Of a stretch of DNA of 10,283 bases, positions 1 through 4,563 are shown in pieces. This DNA is from Fidelibacterota bacterium (GTDB lineage: Bacteria > Fidelibacterota > UBA2242). The notes under the pieces are model-generated. The model ran no database searches, was not told where the DNA came from, and saw only the letters and a list, made by a program, of their open reading frames with translations. Location: positions 1 to 10,283 of the forward strand of contig DPVY01000213.1 in the NCBI GenBank assembly GCA_003527965.1. Direction: 5' to 3'. The first letter of the stretch is position 1; every line of letters begins with the position of its first letter. The translations under genes were made by a program, and so were the position numbers.

Positions 1-1
1 C

Positions 2-889
2 ACCGATCCAACAGCAAGCTCTCTAGGATATTCGCTGCCTAAATCTGTTAATGGTAGTGATTCAGATTATATAGATGATCTGTTAAAGCAGGCTTATTAC
101 CTTGAGAAAGCAGATAGCAATTATGTTGAAGCAATTGATATTTTGAATAAGGCTGCTGATATTGTGCCTGATGATCCAATAGTTCAAAAAATTGTGCTCA
201 GATTAAAAAGACTGTATACAAAATTGAGTGACAAAAAGGGATTACTAAAAAACCTGGATGAACTATATAATACTTACCCTGACCAACTGATTGGAATTAC
301 AGCCTATGATCATTCTGTCACACTATTTGCCGATGAACTTAATTTTGATGAAGCCTTGAAGCGATCTAACAAACTAATAGAAAAATATTTCAACTATTCA
401 AATTCTAAAGAAAAAAACGCCTGGGCCTTACTCGAACAAGGAATGTTATACATTGATACTAAAGGAAAATTATCAAATAATGCTCAAGCCCAATCCTGCT
501 TTACAAAAATATTAAGTGATTTTTCGGAATCAGAAGCTGCGATTATATTAACTGAATTATACGATATTGAAGCTCCTGAAAAGAAAAAGAAAGAGCAAAT
601 ACAGAATTTTTCATTACTGCCTCCTTCTCCGAATCCATCTAATCCCAGCACAACATTGAAGTTTATATTGTCAGAGGAATCAAAGGTATCAATGGTAATC
701 TACGATATAATGGGACATGAAGTATGGACTCTTAATAACGGATTATCCTCAAAATATTCAAAAGGTTATCATAGCGTGGTATGGCATGGCGTTGACAACA
801 AAGGAAAACCATTAGCTTCAGGTATGTACATTGTTGTAATGATCACACCGAACTTTCGGCAATCCCAGAAAATCCTATTGTTGAAATAA
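2..889 (+). CDS. Secreted TPR protein with T9SS-type C-terminal sorting domain (3' part, N-terminus outside window)
   Basis: The reading frame is open from base 2 with no stop, so the gene begins left of the window; the TTG at 143 is only an internal leucine codon. The visible 295 residues start with a Ser/Asp-rich linker. A helical stretch follows whose pattern (YVEAIDILNKAADIVPDDP, later LNFDEALKRSNKLIEKYF and AQAQSCFTKILSDF) fits degenerate tetratricopeptide repeats, a protein-interaction fold. A charged hinge (EKKKKEQ) leads to the C-terminal domain from about base 614: PPSPNPSNPSTTLKF, VIYDIMGHEV, GVDNKGKPLASGMYIV and final KILLLK. This is the FlgD-like/type A sorting domain of FCB bacteria, which directs export across the outer membrane by type IX secretion or a related route. 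The functional N-terminal domain is not visible, so the protein's role cannot be assigned. The gene is AT-rich. It converges on the response-regulator remnant. Confidence 0.85.
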   Translation, partial: TDPTASSLGYSLPKSVNGSDSDYIDDLLKQAYYLEKADSNYVEAIDILNKAADIVPDDPIVQKIVLRLKRLYTKLSDKKGLLKNLDELYNTYPDQLIGITAYDHSVTLFADELNFDEALKRSNKLIEKYFNYSNSKEKNAWALLEQGMLYIDTKGKLSNNAQAQSCFTKILSDFSESEAAIILTELYDIEAPEKKKKEQIQNFSLLPPSPNPSNPSTTLKFILSEESKVSMVIYDIMGHEVWTLNNGLSSKYSKGYHSVVWHGVDNKGKPLASGMYIVVMITPNFRQSQKILLLK

Positions 890-920
890 TATTTACACTG
901 TAGTCAATATTATAAAAATG

Positions 921-950
921 GAAAGGGCTGGTATTTATATCAGTCCTTTC
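921..950. terminator. Hairpin between convergent genes, likely bidirectional terminator
   Basis: GAAAGGGCTG pairs with CAGTCCTTTC (ten positions, one G-T wobble) around the ten-base loop GTATTTATAT. It lies 31 bases after the stop of the left gene and 22 bases beyond the stop of the response-regulator remnant. On the minus strand the stem is followed by CATTTTTATAAT, a usable U-tract. On the plus strand the tail (TATGTAGAATTT) is poorer, so termination is more convincing for the minus-strand gene. Confidence 0.6.
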
Positions 951-972
951 TATGTAGAATTTACATTATTTA

Positions 973-1465
973 TTATATGACTATTTTATAGCCGATACCA
1001 TAAACAGTTATAATTATTGTTGGACTAGAAGGACTTTCTTCGATCCTTTGCCGCAATTTCAGGATAAAATTATCAACAGTTCTTTTTGTAATAAATGTGT
1101 CATTCCCCCATACTTCATCCAGCAACTTCGACTTATGGTTTTATTCCTGTTTTCATTTCATAAAGGATTCTAAGAATTTCAAACTCTTTATGTGTCATCT
1201 TTTCTACATTACCATTCAATAAAGCTGTAAAGGATTTGAAATCAACCGATAGTTTTCCGATTTTGATAGTTATATTTTCTGTAGTATGATTTTCTGTGCG
1301 TCTTAAGATTGCTTTAATCCGTGCGATAAGTTCACGGACAGAAAAAGGTTTTGTCATATAATCATCGGCCCCAAACTCAAGTCCAAGCACTTTATCAATT
1401 TCCTCACCCTTTGCGGTTAACATAATGATTGGTGTGTTAATGTTTTGCAGAATATACTGAACACG
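973..1465 (-). pseudogene. OmpR/PhoB-family response regulator, truncated and frameshifted
   Basis: The minus strand encodes the second half of a receiver domain, reading NTPIIMLTAKG and then GADDYMTKPFSVREL. It keeps the conserved Thr of MLTA and the conserved Lys of TKPF. A winged-helix DNA-binding domain follows, starting MTHKEFEILRILYEM. That frame stops at 1133, but the next frame continues the same domain at once (NHKSKLLDEVWGND, KRTVDNFILKLRQR, TVYGIGYKIVI) to a stop at 973. Removing one A from the A4 run at 1139-1142 gives a joined GINHKSKLLDEVWG that aligns without a gap to the PhoB-type KVYSREQLLNHVWG. Upstream, the frame is closed by a stop at 1466-1468. The first half of the receiver, including the phospho-acceptor Asp, is absent, and I found no trace of it in other frames. 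No sensor kinase is adjacent. The single indel alone could be a sequencing error; the lost N-terminus is much harder to explain that way. Confidence 0.88.
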
Positions 1466-1519
1466 TTATAAAACGAGGGCAAGATATTCGATAATGATAA
1501 CTTAAAAGATGAAAATAAT

Positions 1520-1552
1520 TGAAAAACAACAGCACGGATTTGCTATTTTTCA
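1520..1552 (+). other. Weak hairpin with T-run in the gap upstream of 1628
   Basis: TGAAAAA (1520-1526) can pair with TTTTTCA (1546-1552), and inside it AGCA (1531-1534) with TGCT (1541-1544). The T5 run sits in the 3' arm, so it resembles a weak intrinsic terminator reading rightwards. The stem is AT-rich and interrupted and may be fortuitous. The surrounding 1466-1627 gap holds no gene I can support. Confidence 0.25.
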
Positions 1553-1582
1553 TAATTGCCATTAACTTGAATTATAAACTAA

Positions 1583-1596
1583 TCCTCATGAGGAGG
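1583..1596 (+). promoter_or_regulatory. 12-bp palindrome overlapping an AGGAGG motif upstream of the secreted-protein gene
   Basis: TCCTCATGAGGA (1583-1594) is a perfect palindrome, and AGGAGG (1591-1596) runs out of its right half. The AGGAGG lies 31 bases before the ATG at 1628, too far to be its ribosome-binding site. The nearest ATG (1612) opens only a short out-of-frame peptide. The palindrome could be an operator half-site pair or chance. Confidence 0.25.
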
Positions 1597-1627
1597 ATCA
1601 AAGCATTAATCATGCAGGGCGGTAAAA

Positions 1628-2971
1628 ATGAAAAGATTAATCCTTTTATTCGCTATGATCTTTGTTGTCTCACTCCATGCTCAGGACGACAGAATTGAAT
1701 TTGACTTTCACGGCGACAGCCTGACCATCTGGCATTACCAGACATGGCAAAATTGTGGCGCTAAATATGTCATGGATCTCCAAATAGAAGGATCAACAAT
1801 ATATATAATGGAAAATGATACTTCTTCCGACTGGGCGTATTGTATGTGCTATTTTGATCTGGCTGTTACAATCAAAACACCTCCCGCCAGTCAATATTCC
1901 CTAATCATTCATACGACAAATAAGTTTATAGGCGATACGACATTTGTTATTGATACGACATTGTCAATTAACCAGGTTCAACTGATCTCTTTTTCCGACC
2001 CTGAGTGTGTGAATATGTCAGGTGATCTGTTTGATCAGGGTGGTATGGAAATCCCGTTATGTGATCACTACGAATCGGGATGTCAGCCGCTATTTATTTC
2101 AACATTGAATGCATCTTCATATAACGAAAATATGCATCTTATCTGGCACATCGATTCGATTAATTGTAATATTAAACCCGATTGGCAGGGATTTTTGGAA
2201 AACGATACATTCCAAGTCACAGTTACTGATACCGGTCTTCAGAATAGCTGTTCCTGTCCGCAATACCTGACGGCTGCGTTCGGACCTTTTCCATCGGGGA
2301 AATACACGCTACATTTTAAGGACGGTGAATACGGCTATCCTATATTCATTGTGAATGAAAAAGTCACTGTCGAAACAGATCAAAATGAACTGATTCTCAC
2401 CTGGAACGCAACCGATTTAAACTGTTGTTTAGAGCCACTTTGGCAGGGATGGCTAAGTAACGATACATTTCACGTTGCAATAACCGATACCGGAGCGCCC
2501 TGCGATTGCCTCTGCCCTTTTGAATTGTCGGCACGGTTCGGACCCTTTCAACCCGGAACCTATATCCTGGATTTTATCAATTCACAACAGGAACAGATCG
2601 AGTTTACAATAGGCAAAACACGAAAAGGGCAAACGCTTGCCACCGCATCATCCTATCAGAGTAATTGTTATTATCTTATATCAAATGAACCGGAGACCCC
2701 ACTTCCGGCGGAATATACACTGCTCCGCAGCTATCCCAATCCATTTAATCCGGTAACTGCCATTGAATTTTGTCTGCCTCGGCAGTCCGATATTCGCATC
2801 GATATATACAATATCAACGGAGCCTTTGTTGAAAACCTATACAATGGAAACATAGATGCCGGCATCTATACGATTAAGTGGAATGCTTCCCGCTATCCAA
2901 GCGGTATTTACTTCGTGAAATTGAACAGCGGAAATCTGCAACTGACGAATAAACTGTTATTGTTGAAGTAG
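1628..2971 (+). CDS. Secreted cysteine-rich triple-repeat protein with T9SS-type sorting domain
   Basis: This 447-residue protein starts with a clear signal peptide (MKRLILLFAMIFVVSLHA, cleavage likely before Q19). The body has three related segments at about residues 30-95, 169-231 and 255-320. Each begins with a strand containing a Trp, then NC, a second Trp or equivalent, ND-T, a TDT-like strand, a CxC pair, and PxGxYxL. The second and third are close (WQGFLENDTFQVTVTDTG against WQGWLSNDTFHVAITDTG); the first is diverged (ENDTSSDWAYCMCYFDL). The Cys pattern suggests disulfides or metal binding. I recognise no named family. Residues 359-447 form the FlgD-like sorting domain (YPNPFNP at 369-375, IDIYNINGAFVENL, SGIYFVKLNSG, end KLLLLK), implying surface display or release. 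The ATG at 1628 is the only in-frame start, with a weak GGGCGG upstream. The gene stands alone, with a terminator after it. Confidence 0.85.
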   Translation: MKRLILLFAMIFVVSLHAQDDRIEFDFHGDSLTIWHYQTWQNCGAKYVMDLQIEGSTIYIMENDTSSDWAYCMCYFDLAVTIKTPPASQYSLIIHTTNKFIGDTTFVIDTTLSINQVQLISFSDPECVNMSGDLFDQGGMEIPLCDHYESGCQPLFISTLNASSYNENMHLIWHIDSINCNIKPDWQGFLENDTFQVTVTDTGLQNSCSCPQYLTAAFGPFPSGKYTLHFKDGEYGYPIFIVNEKVTVETDQNELILTWNATDLNCCLEPLWQGWLSNDTFHVAITDTGAPCDCLCPFELSARFGPFQPGTYILDFINSQQEQIEFTIGKTRKGQTLATASSYQSNCYYLISNEPETPLPAEYTLLRSYPNPFNPVTAIEFCLPRQSDIRIDIYNINGAFVENLYNGNIDAGIYTIKWNASRYPSGIYFVKLNSGNLQLTNKLLLLK

Positions 2972-3080
2972 TATCATAAAAAGTACAGTTAATAAGCAGA
3001 TTTGCTTACGCCATCCTTATAAACCTATATTAGGCATAAAACTTTTGGGATAAATAAAAGAAAATTCTAAAAGTTCCTAT

Positions 3081-3117
3081 CCCCGGTGCAAGCTGCGGGG
3101 TATTCTTTGATTTTTTG
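3081..3117 (+). terminator. Intrinsic terminator after the repeat protein gene
   Basis: CCCCG (3081-3085) pairs with CGGGG (3096-3100) around a ten-base loop, followed by the T-rich tail TATTCTTTGATTTTTTG. It ends transcription of the gene stopping at 2971 and separates it from the ligase gene starting at 3208. Confidence 0.65.
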
Positions 3118-3192
3118 ATAAATAAACTTGCATAATTGTATTTTTTTTATATCTTGAAACACTATATGTTTTTTAAGTACGAATTTTTTATC

Positions 3193-3200
3193 AAGGAGGA
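3193..3200 (+). promoter_or_regulatory. Strong ribosome-binding site that fixes a TTG start
   Basis: AAGGAGGA lies seven bases before the TTG at 3208. It is the best Shine-Dalgarno sequence in the window, and it decides the ligase start against the in-frame TTG at 3136, which would add 24 residues and has no such site. Its neighbours mostly lack such sites, in keeping with a foreign origin for this gene. Confidence 0.75.
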
Positions 3201-3207
3201 ATCTATA

Positions 3208-4281
3208 TTGTTATTTGATGTAGCAGAAGTTAAAAAAGGAGACAGACTTATTGAAGTTATCGCAACCGATATTGCTGATTTAGCCATGATGGGTTTTGGC
3301 TCTGTAAAAAATTGTATAAGTGTGTCCAATGCTTTAATTGAAAATTATACTCATGTTAATTTTAATATCATTAGAACAAAATCAGATTTAGATGAAATTA
3401 TTTATAGAAAACCAGATTTGGTTTTTTCTGGAATTAAATATGTCATTTTTAACGGACTTGAAATAACAAAAAACAGAGCAGATAAAATATGGATATCAGA
3501 ATATATGGAAGAAGCTGGCATAAATTATACTGGTTCAGAAAAAGATGCAATTGAATTGGAATTCAGCAAAGTTGCTGCAAAAAAAAGAGTAGAAGAATTT
3601 GGTATAAATACAGCTCCCTATTTTATTGCAAAACCCGGCATGTATAAAAGTGCTAATGAACTTCCTGTTAATTTTCCTTTATTTATTAAGCCCTTGCGTG
3701 AAGGTGACAGTAAAGGCATCGGAAGTGATTCTGTGGTTTATGATTTTGAAAGTTACCAAAAGAAAGTTCAAAATATTTATACTTTATTTAAACAACCAGT
3801 TTTGGTAGAAAAATTTATAAGTGGCAGAGAATTTACAGTTGCAATTCTTGGTTCGGACTTTAATTGTGAACCAATAGCCATGCCAGTAGAGATAATTTTT
3901 CCAGATAAAAATTCAGCCAATAAAATTCTTAGCTACAATATAAAAAAAGAAAACAAAGAAAAAGTAATTGCGATAGATGATAAAGATATATATAAAAGTG
4001 TTGTTTCAATCGCAAAAAATGCTTTTATCGCTTTAGGCGCCCGAGATTATGGCAGAATTGATATAATAATGGATGGTAATAATTGCCCGTATTTTCTCGA
4101 AGCAAACCTGGTTCCCGGAATGACACAGCGCCCCAGACCTATAGATTGCAGTTATTTTCCCAGAGCATGTTTTATAAATACTAATTTTACTTATCAGGAA
4201 ACAGTACATAAGATCGCAGAAATTGCGTTTAACAGGGTAGAAAGCAATATAACGCAAGAAAGAGTAGGAATGTGTGCCTAA
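3208..4281 (+). CDS. ATP-grasp ligase, D-alanine-D-alanine ligase-like
   Basis: The 357-residue product has the size and order of the Ddl-type ATP-grasp family, which uses ATP to join a carboxylate to an amine through an acyl-phosphate. The pre-ATP-grasp region ends with GINYTGSEKDAIELEFSK. The ATP-binding part has FPLFIKPLREGDSKGIGS (K161 and the Gly/Ser loop) and VLVEKFISGREFTVAILG (residues 198-215, E201). The metal-binding end has GRIDIIMD (D285) and YFLEANLVPGMT (E298, N300). The family signature normally reads N-[STP]-x-P-G; here it is N-L-V-P-G, and the following residues (QRPRPIDCSYFP) differ from the usual HS-x-x-P substrate loop. True D-Ala-D-Ala synthesis is therefore doubtful, and a peptide or amino-acid ligase is as likely. 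The gene is far more AT-rich than the operon to its right, stands alone, and ends ten bases before an attC-like site, suggesting horizontal acquisition. Start: TTG with a strong Shine-Dalgarno sequence. Confidence 0.85.
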   Translation: MLFDVAEVKKGDRLIEVIATDIADLAMMGFGSVKNCISVSNALIENYTHVNFNIIRTKSDLDEIIYRKPDLVFSGIKYVIFNGLEITKNRADKIWISEYMEEAGINYTGSEKDAIELEFSKVAAKKRVEEFGINTAPYFIAKPGMYKSANELPVNFPLFIKPLREGDSKGIGSDSVVYDFESYQKKVQNIYTLFKQPVLVEKFISGREFTVAILGSDFNCEPIAMPVEIIFPDKNSANKILSYNIKKENKEKVIAIDDKDIYKSVVSIAKNAFIALGARDYGRIDIIMDGNNCPYFLEANLVPGMTQRPRPIDCSYFPRACFINTNFTYQETVHKIAEIAFNRVESNITQERVGMCA

Positions 4282-4290
4282 AAACATGCC

Positions 4291-4395
4291 CGATAACGGT
4301 TTGATTGAAGTCGGAATGCAAACGCGTACAGTTGTTTTAGTTAACGTTGAATTTTTATGGCGTTTACATCCGGCTCAATCCTGACCTCGTTAGTT
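4291..4395 (+). mobile_element. attC-like recombination site (integron cassette end), 105 bp
   Basis: The segment is an imperfect inverted repeat with attC layout. The outer boxes are TAACG (4294-4298) pairing with CGTTA (4388-4392), the latter within GTTAGTT (4389-4395), one base off the GTTRRRY consensus. An unpaired stretch follows (4299-4302 against 4381-4387). Then comes a long inner stem: GATTGA 4303-4308 with TCAATC 4375-4380, GTCGG 4310-4314 with CCGGC 4370-4374, ATG 4316-4318 with CAT 4367-4369, and AAACGC 4320-4325 with GCGTTT 4360-4365. Single unpaired bases A4309 and A4315 lie on the left arm only, matching the extrahelical bases that give attC its polarity. The left outer box CGATAAC fits RYYYAAC only in its last four bases. 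The site begins ten bases after the ligase stop, as in cassettes. No integrase or second attC was found. It could instead be a non-integron dyad or a terminator-like structure. Confidence 0.55.
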
Positions 4396-4563
4396 AGCCT
4401 GCTTGTAATTCTTATCTTTCTAATTTCCCGTAAATAATTGCAATTGACCGCTTGTCATTTTTTATTTGCTTTTTACCCAAAAATCAAGCATCATTACCAT
4501 TATTAAATGTAAATCAGGTTTATTGAAAACTATTTGTAATTAATGATTTCAATTTTCCTACAC

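Noticed and set aside
143..145. TTG at 143 as start of the first gene
   Set aside because: The frame is open back to base 2 and upstream residues continue the TPR-like helix pattern, so the gene is cut by the window edge.
1461..1500. A second attC-like site upstream (CGTTATAAAACG ... GATAAC)
   Set aside because: GTTATAA does not fit GTTRRRY and no long inner stem with one-sided unpaired bases could be aligned.
1509..1565. 18-codon ATG frame in the gap before 1628
   Set aside because: It has no ribosome-binding site, overlaps a weak hairpin, and nothing distinguishes it from chance.
2993..3008. TAAGCA/TGCTTA hairpin after the repeat protein gene
   Set aside because: It is a six-pair AT-rich stem without a T-tract, and a better terminator lies at 3081.
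3136..3207. Upstream in-frame TTG (3136) as ligase start
   Set aside because: It has no ribosome-binding site, whereas the TTG at 3208 has AAGGAGGA at ideal spacing and gives a normal family length.
4033..4287. Minus-strand open frame opposite the ligase end
   Set aside because: It is antisense to the conserved metal-binding end of the ligase, has no recognisable domain, and fits a chance frame.
4444..4472. TTGACC as a -35 element for the envelope operon
   Set aside because: No -10-like hexamer occurs at 16-18 bases spacing, and the promoter consensus of this lineage is uncertain. The gap 4396-4563 otherwise shows nothing I can support.
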